Positions 1 through 9,100 of a stretch of DNA of 12,490 nt are shown here, piece after piece; the stretch's first letter is position 1; each line of letters starts with the position of its first letter. This DNA is from Amoebophrya sp. AT5.2 (Eukaryota > Sar > Dinophyceae > Syndiniales > Amoebophryaceae). The notes under the pieces are model-generated. The model had not been told where the DNA came from, made no database searches, and worked only from the letters and a program-made list of their open reading frames with translations. The stretch lies in the NCBI GenBank assembly GCA_005223375.1, contig RXOD01005787.1, positions 1 to 12,490 of the forward strand, read 5' to 3'. A program made the translations under genes and the position numbers.

Positions 1-14
1 GCCAACTGGGCGAC

Positions 15-100
15 TCTTTCTTCCTTCTGCGTTCCCCTCCTCCTTTCTCCTCCTTGCTTCGCTTGTCTTTGCCTTCTCGCCTTTCTCTGGCCGCCTCTCA
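15..100 (+). other. Pyrimidine-rich stretch at the window start
   Basis: About 85 bases are almost all C and T on the + strand, with repeated cctcctttctcctcc-like runs. This could be part of a promoter or 5' untranslated region of gene A, or the polypyrimidine tract of an intron entering from the left. No clear coding frame runs through it. The choice cannot be settled without upstream sequence or transcripts. Confidence 0.5.
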
Positions 101-104
101 TCTT

Positions 105-173
105 ATGGGCTTGCTCCGTGTGCTCGTGGTCCGCAACGCGGATTCGCGTTACGGGATAAATATAGATACCGTG
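105..173 (+). CDS. Possible small 5' exon of gene A
   Basis: An ATG at 105 opens a frame that reads MGLLRVLVVRNADSRYGIN and on to Val at 171-173, directly followed by gtaaag, a good splice-donor sequence. The unspliced frame stops at 210-212. Splicing from 174 to an acceptor at 259-260 (gcgag before acg) would remove 87 bases and join it in frame to the open frame that continues into gene A; an acceptor at 254-255 (accag) would not keep the frame. Against it, an inverted repeat (131-154) lies inside the exon and the peptide matches nothing I recognise. It could instead be untranslated leader. Confidence is low. Confidence 0.25.
131..154. repeat. Imperfect inverted repeat (10-base arms)
   Basis: Arms ccgcaacgcg (131-140) and cgcgttacgg (145-154) are reverse complements except for one base, separated by the 4-base loop gatt. 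An A/T-rich gataaatata sequence follows at 155-164. It could form a hairpin in DNA or RNA. Role unknown. Confidence 0.6.
155..166 (+). promoter_or_regulatory. TATA-like A/T patch
   Basis: The sequence gataaatataga sits in otherwise GC-rich DNA about 155 bases upstream of the first in-frame ATG of gene A at 321. It resembles a TATA element, but the same bases would be coding if the small exon 105-173 is real, so this is only a candidate. Confidence 0.15.
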
Positions 174-260
174 GTAAAGCTAATCCGCTTTTCCCTTAAC
201 GAACCTGAATGAATTTTTTCCTTCCTTTGTCAATCCATTTTCACCACGACACCAGGCGAG
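174..260 (+). other. Intron-like T-rich segment before gene A
   Basis: The segment starts with gtaaag, contains cttaac (a branch-point-like motif near 195-200) and a strong pyrimidine tract (about 213-242), and has AG dinucleotides at 254-255 and 259-260. It has an in-frame stop at 210-212, whereas the sequence after it reads openly into gene A. A 6-base inverted repeat, cgtggt (170-175) and accacg (243-248), sits close to both ends. A 5' UTR or coding intron is likely; the exact ends are uncertain. Confidence 0.4.
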
Positions 261-320
261 ACGAGCGGCCAGCAGCCTCCTGCGCCTGGCAGGGGGTTAT
301 CGGGCGGCAACGTCCTGAGC

Positions 321-1289
321 ATGATCGGGAGGAAACTTTCGAGCACAAACCTCGCAGCCGTTCTCGACCGCAAGTCCGCCCAGTCCAAGTTCTTCGAATC
401 CATCCAGCAGTCCTCGGGCGCTGGTGGAGATGGAGGTGGCCAACCGGCGAACACGAAGGTAGTTCCGAGCACGAAACACGACATACACGCGTTCCCGGAA
501 GCCAACGACCACGGCTACTTTCTCTTCGACCACACGAAGAGGCTTCGCGCGGGGGAGATTCTGCAGACCGAGGTTCCGGAGGTGTTGAAAAAGCAGGACG
601 TGCTGCGCGATTGCAAGTTCTTGCTTCACACACACCTGCCGCGTTTTTTCATCGGCGCGGACGAGTTGGCGCGACTGAAACGTACCCAGAGCGAGGAGCG
701 GATCTACGCGCGCATGATCCAGCACTCGGCGCAAGACTTCTGCGACAGCGTGGAGGAAGCGAAACTAGCGGTGCGGAAAGTGTGGCGCGCGGCAATTCTA
801 CATTCGATTTTAGATAGCGACAAGCGGGAGGCGGGTGGGATGGGTGCGGTTGGGGCGGTGGTGGCGAACGCGTACGCGACAAGCAAGCTCAAGCTGTCGG
901 GACAGGTGAAACATTTGAGAATCGGAGCGCCGGCTTTGGGCTGTGGAGCGAGAAAATTCGACTGCGACGTGGCAGCGGCACACGCATTGGCCGGGCTTTG
1001 GGACGTGTGGCGGGAAGCGCGAAGTGGAGGCGCGGCCGCGAAGACGGCGGCGGACGCGGAGGCGGAGGGTGGAAACGGGGGAAACGGAGCTGGAGGAAGC
1101 TCCTCATCTTCCAGTAGCAGCGCCACCGCTGCGAACAAGATCGTGACGCTTGAAATTTCGTTCCTGGAGCGGGATCGCTTCGTGTTTCTGGTGTGGCGGG
1201 GCATGGCAGAAACAGCCTTGCGCAGGATCTCAAAAGCTGCGTATTTGCGGGCACTGGGGAACAAAAACGGACTATGTGGCTGTTGCTAG
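321..1289 (+). CDS. Gene A: uncharacterised protein, about 322 residues
   Basis: I do not recognise this protein. It runs from ATG 321 to TAG 1287-1289 with GC-rich codon use like gene B. Residues 1-40 are mixed polar. Residues about 80-160 are Leu/Arg/Glu-rich and probably helical, with a LLHTHLPRFF segment near 102-111. Residues about 165-225 are Ala/Gly/Leu-rich. Residues about 234-272 form a low-complexity linker with Gly/Ala runs and eight consecutive serines. The last 50 residues return to ordered-looking sequence (VTLEISFLERDRFVFLVWRG), suggesting beta strands. The frame stays open upstream to 213, and residues encoded at 261-320 (TSGQQPPAPGRG...) look like coding sequence, so the true start may be in an upstream exon. 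No signal peptide or clear membrane span is seen. Composition becomes AT-rich after about 1255, so the last ten codons may be intron read-through. Confidence 0.75.
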   Translation: MIGRKLSSTNLAAVLDRKSAQSKFFESIQQSSGAGGDGGGQPANTKVVPSTKHDIHAFPEANDHGYFLFDHTKRLRAGEILQTEVPEVLKKQDVLRDCKFLLHTHLPRFFIGADELARLKRTQSEERIYARMIQHSAQDFCDSVEEAKLAVRKVWRAAILHSILDSDKREAGGMGAVGAVVANAYATSKLKLSGQVKHLRIGAPALGCGARKFDCDVAAAHALAGLWDVWREARSGGAAAKTAADAEAEGGNGGNGAGGSSSSSSSSATAANKIVTLEISFLERDRFVFLVWRGMAETALRRISKAAYLRALGNKNGLCGCC

Positions 1290-1303
1290 AAGACGTGTGA
1301 AGG

Positions 1304-1310
1304 TACTAAC
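1304..1310 (+). promoter_or_regulatory. TACTAAC branch-point-like motif
   Basis: An exact TACTAAC lies just after the gene A stop, with AG dinucleotides at 1319-1320 and 1325-1326. This is the spacing expected of a branch point and 3' splice site, so a 3' UTR or C-terminal intron of gene A ending near 1320-1326 is possible. I found no donor and acceptor pair that keeps an evident reading frame, so it remains a motif only. Confidence 0.3.
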
Positions 1311-1793
1311 GTCTACTGAGAAACAGGAATCATTGTGCATGTGCAAACAAGAGCTTTACTCAAACTTCACGATTGACGCGCGACGAACCTTAAGAGTTGC
1401 ACGTAGGAGGTACTACGATGTCGCGTTTTGCACCTTCATCTTCATCTACATTTCGTTCCTTTATCCTGCTTGCTAGGGAAAAACTTAAACTTTTGGCCTC
1501 AGGAAGCACGAGCAGCACGTTCTTCCAGGACTTGCGACATAATTCTGGTTTTGCTACGTCCGATCCGCTTTGGAATTGGATTTGGAGGTCTGCACCTCTA
1601 TCTGTTTCGGTCCTCCACGTCGGTCCTCTCGCCGAAAGTCTTGGTTTCTATTTTAAAAAATAATGTAAATCTAACTGCAGTTGGTGGACGCGTGGACAGA
1701 CTTGTTGAATCAACGAGCCAACCGCTCATGTAGATGTCGCGCATACTTCCAGCTTGGACCACCTTCACAGCGAACTGCGAGTAAGGAATCGAG

Positions 1794-1821
1794 TTCATTG
1801 GCATTGCGCAATCGCAATGAA
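1794..1821. repeat. Hairpin with two alternative pairings
   Basis: cattgcg (1802-1808) and cgcaatg (1813-1819) are perfect reverse complements around the loop caat. The flanking ttcattg (1794-1800) and caatgaa (1815-1821) also pair perfectly, using the overlapping right arm, so two mutually exclusive stems are possible. Located in the A-B interval; no function can be assigned. Confidence 0.5.
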
Positions 1822-2279
1822 TCGCATCCATCGTCATCGATCGTGTCGCTATCGTTCGAGAGAACAGAGATCCGTCACGGTGTTGGTCTTGGTTTCTGTA
1901 ATTGTCATGCTAAAAAACTAAAGCCAGACTCACAATTGAGAGAGCATGCTCGCCTTCGCACTCGATCCTTCGGTCGTCGTGGTTCGCGTACGTGATTCGT
2001 CTTGATGTCTTTCGCCCCGTGCTCGAGCTCGTGGTCGCGATCGCCCTATCTCGTGCGAAGCGCGTGTGCGTCTTCCTCTGTACCATGTCGCGTCGTGATG
2101 TGATGTTGAAGAAAACGTAAACGTAAACAGCATGATCTTCGAGATAGGGGGTGGTTCTTCAACTTCATGATGATCGAAAAACAAAAATGTGAGGTATATG
2201 ACCACGTTCATCTTCCTCTAGTCTATCGCTAGCTGTAGCTCTCCGCCTGCTCGTGGCACGGCCGTCGCAACGAAGAAGG

Positions 2280-3037
2280 ATGAATTTTTTGTCCACGCTC
2301 GCTGGCGCGGCCGCTTCTTCGCAGCTGTCGCCGGAGCAGCAGCTCCTGGCGGACATGGAGAGCGCTGACGAGGAGGAGGACACGGATGCGGAAGAGCGGC
2401 GAAGGGACGACGCCGTCGGGCCTCACCTTCCGAAGCACCGCGAGCGCCTCAAGGCGGGTAGGACTGACAACGACGAGGACGCGGAAGCGCGGGCGAAAAC
2501 GGAGGAGCAGCGGGAGCAGATCCGCGCTTTGGAGCAGACCTACTATCGCCGGGACGAGATCTTCACGAAGGGGCGGAAGGATTCGAATTTGGCGGCGCCG
2601 CTTTCGGGCCCGCAGTTCGAGGCGGAGTTCGAGATCGATTTGGAGGAGGATGGGGAGGGGTTGCGACGTGGAAAGAAGGACGCAATCGCCCCTGAGGACA
2701 TGTACCCGAAGATCCGGAAGTTCTTCGAGCTCCAGGAGCAGGCGACACACTTCAAAAGCCAGGGGCTGGACCCGGTTACCGGTCGCCCGGTGCTGAAAAT
2801 CGTGGGGGGTACTAACGAAAACGATGAGCGGACGTCGGCGAATTGGGCCATGAAACTGGGGGACAGCGCGATGCTGGGGAGCGGGGGCGGGGTAGGCGCG
2901 GACGAGGTGTATCAGGTGAAATCGCCGCAGCAGAGGCTCCACGAACTGAACAACGCGATGCGGAAGCACGACGCCCACCTCAAAACGCAGAACGACCTGC
3001 TGCTCAAAGTGCCAGATCTAGTGGAGCAGCTGGACTG
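2280..3037 (+). CDS. Gene B exon 1: N-terminus of giant PDZ-repeat protein
   Basis: Begins at ATG 2280 (MNFLSTLAGAAASSQLSPEQ); the frame is open further upstream but contains no earlier ATG, so 2280 is the natural eukaryotic start. It encodes about 252 residues before the frame reaches TAA at 3039-3041. Residues about 25-45 are acidic (SADEEEDTDAEE), 45-100 are charged and probably helical, and 100-250 are mixed, ending in a Leu/His/Asn-rich helix (QQRLHELNNAMRKHDAHLKT). No signal peptide or known domain is seen. Only 66 bases separate its stop from the next open frame, and those bases are T-rich and intron-like, so it is read as the first coding exon of the giant gene. If the two were separate genes, this would be a 253-residue orphan. 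The gtaatg at 3038 is the apparent donor. Confidence 0.75.
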
Positions 3038-3129
3038 GTAATGCCTAATGACTCACTTTGTTGATCATGGTTCTTACTTTTGTTCCGTTTCTTTTTTTTA
3101 AACTTTGATGTTCTACTTGTTACTGTCAG
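3038..3129 (+). other. Short intron in gene B (boundaries uncertain)
   Basis: The segment opens with gtaatg, has a nine-base T run and other pyrimidines (about 3080-3100), and ends ttactgtcag, all typical of a spliceosomal intron of about 92 bases. Both flanks are strongly coding. However, both flanking frames share the same phase, so the intron length must be a multiple of three, and 92 is not: this exact splice would meet a TGA within a few codons. Frame-keeping alternatives are 3038-3160 (123 bases), 3021-3134 (114 bases), or an unusual donor one base earlier (3037-3129, 93 bases). Confidence 0.6.
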
Positions 3130-6100
3130 CAAAGAAAGTAAAAACTGAACATCGGCTGAGGTGGGAGCGCGAGCGTGCCGGGAAGTTCGTTCCGGTGACG
3201 TCTCTCGCCGACCGGATCACCGCCATCCCGTACGCGAACGTGCTGCAGAGAATCACGCCGCCAGCCTTCGAGAGCCTTCCCTTCCCACAGCGCGGCGTGC
3301 CTGGCGTGCTGCCACCCCGCGCGAAAAACCTCGGCGACCCCAACCGCAACGACCCGAAGTTCCGCAACCGGTCCACGCTGACCGATGTTCTTCAACGGGA
3401 CCGCAACGCCTACTCCACCATGTCTTCGATAAACCCCAAGCCGAACCTGCTCATGAGCGATCTCGCGCTGATCCGGTACCTGCAACGGAGGAAACAAAAG
3501 CAGCAGTTCGGGCGGGAATTCCGCGACACGCCGGTGCCCCGGGAGATGCTGTTTCGGAAGGACGGCGTGGACATGTCGGTCCACACGTTGAAAACGGCCG
3601 GGCATCGTCTGAAGAAGGACTTTGACGAGATCCACGCGAGGATGCAGCGGGTGATCGAACGGGGCAAAGTGGAGGAGGCGTTCCGCAAGGGCGCCATCAC
3701 GCACTCCATGCTCGCGGAATTCGACGCGCAGCAGGACCTGCTGACCGAGCAAACCAGGATCCGCTCCGAGCTGGAGCTGCAGAAACTGCAAGAGATCGAG
3801 TCCCAGTACTGGGCGCTGCGCAAGAACAAGCTGGAGCACTACACGCGTGTGTATCACTTGGCCGATATCGGGGACGACTTGCGCGACCTGCTGAAGAAGA
3901 TGAAGTTCGTGAAGGACTACGTGCCAGATGGGAGGGAGCTGATGCTGATGCGGATCCTGTCCGAAGAGTCGCACGTGGACGACATCGTCCTGGACGAGGA
4001 AATGCGCAAGGCCTTCATGTTCTACATCAAGCGGGCGCGGGAGGTGGGGAACGGAAACGCGTTGATCAATTTCGACGTCGAGGCGGCGGCCTTCGTGGAG
4101 GAGGAAGCGGAAGGGCTGATGCGGAGCTTCGGGGGGATGTTGGGTTCCCTGGGCGAAATGGCGGGGGTGGATGTCGATGTGGCGGGAGGGATGGCGCAAT
4201 TGGGCATCGAGCCCGACGACCCTACGGCGGAGGACAACCTGAAGAAGCCGAAAAACGTCACGTTCCTCCTGAACACAGCGGACGTGAAAGCGGGTACTGT
4301 CGGTGGATCTGCAAGAGCTGCTGCTTTGGGAGAATCCTCAGCCTCACAGATCACAGCAGACGAGGCTAACGCTAACATGGCAGGGAAGACAGACATGGCG
4401 ACGATGATGGGCGCGATGAAAATGACGGGCGCGCAACTGCAGGGCGGGCCAAAAGCTGCCTTCAAGGAGCGCGGCGGCGGATCTCCCCCAGGCGCCGCGG
4501 TCGACAACGAGGCCTCGCAGACGCAATTCAACCGGTCCGGCACATTCGCTGACGAGGTGTGGGCGGAACCGGCGATGGACCTGGACGAGACCACTGTTGG
4601 TGAGCATCATCAGACAACACAGCAGGTTCCATACGACTTCCGCATGAACGACGCGCTGTATGAGTACCTCGGTGTAGAACGGGCGCAGGAGATTCTGCAA
4701 GCGGAGCACGGGTTCCACCGCCCGACTTCGCCACAGCCGGGCCACGACTTCAGGCCGTCACAGGCGGGTATGCGCGAGCGATGGGCGCTTGCAGGAGGTG
4801 GAGGCCGAGAAGGAGTAAGCCTTAACGTAGTTGGTCCACCGACTGGGCCCCCTGCGGCTAGTACGGGGATGAACGGCGCGCAACAGACCGCAGCAGGACC
4901 TTCTGGTTCTGGTTCTGCTCCGCAGGCGCTAGATGAAGCAACTCCAGCAGCAGGAGCAGCGGCGTCCCCCCACCTGCTGGGTTCGATCGCCACCGACGCA
5001 CGGCTTATGCACGAAGTTGGCTTCGGGTGGGTGTACCAGCCCTTTACCGAGGCGGACGCCAAGAACCTCGCCGACCAGAAGGTGTTTCCCGGAAGCAAGA
5101 AGATGGGCCCGTTTTGCGGCTTCACACTGGACTGGAGCCAGTTTCCCAACGTCCGCGTCAAGGAGGTGTGGCCCACCAAAACGAAATGGAACCAGTACGT
5201 GTTTCAGAAAGTCCAGGTGAACGACCGGTTGTTGTTCGTGAACGAAGAACCGATAGAGAACGTGCGCAACTGGCCGGGATTGGACCCGGACGACGCTGTG
5301 CTCCTGAAGATGCTGGGAAAGCACTACGCGGTGGGGGCTGCAGATCCCGCGAGTGGCGGTGGGGGCGCTGCTGGGAACAACTACAACGATGCGTTCCTGA
5401 CGCAGCTACAGGGCCTGCTTCCGGACTATCATGGGGTGCTGTCGCGTGGTGGAGGTGGTGCAGCAGCTGCGGGGGGGAAAAACGATCCGAAGAAGCCGCC
5501 GCCAGTTGTCGGGTCATTCGAGTTTCTTTCCCGGGGGGAAGAGGCACAGTTTCTGCCGATTCTGTGTCCGGCGGAGGAGGCGGGCTTCGGGTTCGAAGTG
5601 CAGGAGCAGACGGTCGAGGACGGAACAGCGAAGGACGTACGATCGAAGCGCCTGATCGCGAACTACGTCAGCGGTAGCGGAAAAGCGAAAGAAGTCGACA
5701 TCGAAAACACTCAGGATGCTTCCGGATTCCTGGGCGCTGGCGGAACCACGGGTGGTCGTGATTCGAGATCAGTTGCAGCTATTGCTAATCCGTCCGCACT
5801 GAATTACGTCGACATGCTGACACCCCCACAAGGTGGTGATGCCACCGACCTCGGGGCGGCCGCAGCTCTCGAGAAGCAAAAAGTCTTCACCACCAGAGTG
5901 ATTCTCGCCTACATCCACCCCGGCTCGTGGGCAGAACGCACCGGACTGCAGGTCGGCGACGAGCTGCTTTCGCTCAACGGAAGAAAACTCCCCTACCCTG
6001 GGTATCTCATTGATGTGAAGCGCAAGCAGAACCAAAACCAGTACCAGTTTCCAGCTGGTGCTGCAGCCAACCACGGAACCTCAACGCCCCTCCTGTTCCG

Positions 6101-9100
6101 GCGCAGACCTAGAGACGACCAGCAGGGGTTTCCGAGCTTCTTGCCGGTCCAAGCGGAAGAGAAGATGAACTACGAACACTTCAAATTGCCGCTCGTGTGG
6201 ACGGATCCAAAAGCGAACAAGAAGTACCGGGAGGAGCACGCGAACCTGGATCGCCACGCCGTCGAGCGACAAGAAGAGGACGGCGTCGAGGACAAGAAGG
6301 GCGCCAAAGGCGGCGACAAGGACAAGAGGAAGAAGAAGGCGGCCGATGCGGGGGGCAAAAAGGATAAGGACAAGAAGGCTGGTGGAGGAGCGGGCGGAGA
6401 CGCCCCCGCCTCGACCGCCAAAGCCTCCAAGAAGGGCGGCCCGCTCGTCCGCGACGGGCCCATCCCGTCGTCGGCCGCGCCGTACCTGCTTGCCTACCTG
6501 CCCAACGCGAAGGACATCAAGACTGCGGGGCTGACCGGGTGGAGCCAGTCCTCGCTGGATGCGGAGTACCTGATGGACACCTCCATTCCCGCGAAGGAGC
6601 GCATGATGGGGCTGTTCGGCTTCAACCTCGACTACTCGCAGTTCCCGGTGCTGCGGGTTTCCAAGGTCTCCGACGAGGACGAGAAGGGCAACGAATCCCG
6701 GGCGCGGAAGGCGAAGCTGAGCGTGGGCGACATTTTGCTCACGCTGGGGAAGGACAAGGACGACCGCATCCAGAACCTGTCGAAGCTGGAGGGCGCGGAG
6801 GAAGACCCCGACGCCGCGATCCTTAACGAAATCATCAAGCGGGGGAAGGCGAAGCAGAAGGTGCTGGCCATCTTCATGTTCTGTCGGAAACCGGACATGT
6901 ACCTGCAGGTAAAGGCGAAGCCCGGCGAGCAGGGCGGGTTCGGGCTCACGATCAACACGACGGAGAAGGACAAGCCGCTGGGGCTGATCACGGCGGTGAA
7001 GGACTCGGGGTGGTGCGCGGAGATGGAGGCGAGCGGCGTGATCGAAGTCGGAAAAACAATCCTGGCCGCGCTCGGGGACGGCACGCTGAGCGACAGCTCG
7101 TCGCGGAAGGAGAAGCTGCTGCAGACGCTGCACACGAGCCAAAACGTGAACCAGTTTCTGCTGCGGAACGCGGACGGGAGCGCGTTCTCGTCGGAAAGCC
7201 GGAAGAAGGCCGAGGTCGACGTGCGGCGAACGCTGGGTGCGGAGAAGGCTTCCGGGGACGGCGCCGCGGCTGGGGAGGGACAGGCGGCAGGCAAACCCAG
7301 TAAGCCCGCTGTGGAGATTCCCTTCCTGTACCAGTACCTCGGCGGTATGAAGGACCTCAAGGCCGCGGGCGTCATAGGTTGGGTCCAGAATTCGCTGGAC
7401 GAGTACGTTTTGAAGGACGTCAGCAAGCCGGCGAGCGAGCGGTTTGCCGAGCTCTTCGGGCTCCGGCTGAACTTTGCCAACTACCCGACCATCCGCGTCA
7501 CCGACGTGATCGAAAAAGACGCGAAGGGCGACAAGACCCGCGCGCAGAAGAACGGGGTGGAGATGGGCGACCGCCTGCTGGTTGTTGCCGGCATGAACGA
7601 CCGCGCGACCTCGATCGCGCGGTGGCCCGGGGACTCGCCAGAGGACGCCATTCTGAAGAAGATCGCGGAGAAGGTGGCGAAAGGCGAAAAGCCGGTGGCG
7701 GCGTTCGCCTTCCTGCGGAAGGTGAAGGAGAACCAGTACGTACAGCTGCTGATCGACTCCACGGTGCCGAAGAACAACGATCTGGGGCTGGACATCGAGG
7801 ACGGGACAGGAAAAGTTTTGGACGTGGCCCCGAACAGCTGGGGGATGAAGAAGGGGATCCAGGAGGACTACATCCTACCGATCGTGGACATGTTCGTGAC
7901 GGCAAAGAAGACGGCGGAGGCGAAGGAGGCACTGAAGAACAAGCGTCCGCTTCTGATTCTCGTGCGCTCGCTCACGGGTTTACCCGGCGAGATTCGCGAA
8001 TCCGAGCCGAATCTGCAGCGAAAACTCCCAGACGCGTGGCTGGTCCGCGGGTTCGGGGCCAAGGCCGCGCTCAAGTACCCAGAGCCGGAGTCGTTTTTTG
8101 CCGATGCCAATCTTCACGGAGCAGAAGCGCCGCGTGGTCTGATGGCATCCACATTCTCGTCAAGGTCTAAGAGTAGAGATGGCTCACGCTCACTGCTGTC
8201 GCAGAGTGTTCGCAGCGTCCTGTTCGAAGGCAGGCATCGCAGTTCGCAGCCCCCACAAGCAGCACCAGACGAGAGAAGTAGAAGTACCCCCACACCGACA
8301 CCCGCCCCTGCTCCTTCGCCGGAATTCTGTCTCCAGTACCTCGCGCGGACCACCGACCCCGAGATCAGAACCGATCTGCTCGTTACGTTTTCGCGTCCGC
8401 TCAAGCCCAGCTACCAGGAGCTGAAGAACATGCCGAAGAAGATCGCCACCGACCCGAAGAAATGTGCGGACCTGCTCGCGCGCGTCTGTGGCGGGTTGTA
8501 CCTGGACTGGAGGAAATTTCCCTTCGTGCGAGCGGTGCGGACGGTGGCTCCCGTGTGGGCGCCGAACCCGCGGCGGAGCAGCACGAACCTGGAGGACGAA
8601 CCGGAAATGGCTTTCGACGACGCGCCGAAGGCGGGGGACCTGCTGCTGGCGGTCATGGGCGAGAAAATCACCAAAATCGTGCACGCGAAAAAGACGGCGG
8701 CATCGCCGGAGGCGGCGCTTCTGCAGGTCTTCGCGAAGATGCAGCGGAGGTCGTTTGAGCTGGTGTTCTTGAAGAGAGACGCAGAAGCCGAATTCATGCA
8801 GGTGGAGGCGAAAAATCCGTTCTGCATTTCGGACGGCCTTTCGTTTTGCGAAGCCGTGAAGCCGGTGCGGGCGGACGCAGACGCCACGACCGGCGAGAAG
8901 ATGAAGACCGCGGCTGCTGCGCCTGGCGGGGTCGCTGCGGGGGGGGCGCACGTGATCAGGGAGCTGAAAACAGCATCTGCACCTCCAGCTGGTGCATCTT
9001 CAGATGAAAATAAAACATCGCCCGCAGGAGCCAAGAAAGGCAGCAAGGCCTCGAGGAAAGCCGCGGCCGCAAAGCGACGAGAAGAGCTCGCCCAGCCCCA

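Larger units (their letters stand above)
1290..2279. other. AT-richer non-coding region between genes A and B
   Basis: Almost 1 kb with no reading frame that resembles the GC-rich, domain-like coding sequence on either side. It should hold the 3' end of gene A and the promoter and leader of gene B. Visible details are a TACTAAC motif at 1304-1310, an A-rich patch ttttaaaaaataatgtaaat at about 1652-1671, a hairpin-forming sequence at 1794-1821 within an atcg-rich stretch (about 1785-1860), and a short acgtaaacgtaaac duplication near 2115. No AATAAA signal, tRNA or transposon terminus was found. It could also be a long intron if A and B are one gene. Confidence 0.6.

Noticed and set aside
131..154. 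Inverted repeat as a bacterial-type terminator or tRNA arm
   Set aside because: No T run follows, no tRNA loops are present, and the context is eukaryotic.
1327..1476. Open frame of 49 codons with a hydrophobic end (FCTFIFIYISFL) after the TACTAAC motif, as a possible last exon of gene A
   Set aside because: No GT donor upstream keeps gene A in that frame with acceptors at 1320 or 1326, and the composition is unlike the coding parts.
1490..1504. cttttggcctcagg resembling the end of the dinoflagellate spliced leader
   Set aside because: It needs an insertion and a mismatch, and the first half of the leader is absent; chance is sufficient.
2810..2816. TACTAAC inside gene B exon 1 as a branch point
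   Set aside because: The surrounding sequence is GC-rich coding in an open frame with no pyrimidine tract or donor at a sensible distance.
3108..3128. ATG at 3108 (MFYLLLS) as a true start with a signal-like N-terminus
   Set aside because: The bases are T-rich intron sequence ending in tgtcag; the hydrophobic run is too short and arises from the T-rich tract.
3126..4199. Long minus-strand open frame opposite gene B (and similar ones at 2229-2978, 6081-7142, 9864-10724)
   Set aside because: They are His/Arg/Leu-rich mirror frames of a GC-rich coding strand and lack domain features, whereas the + strand shows repeated motifs.
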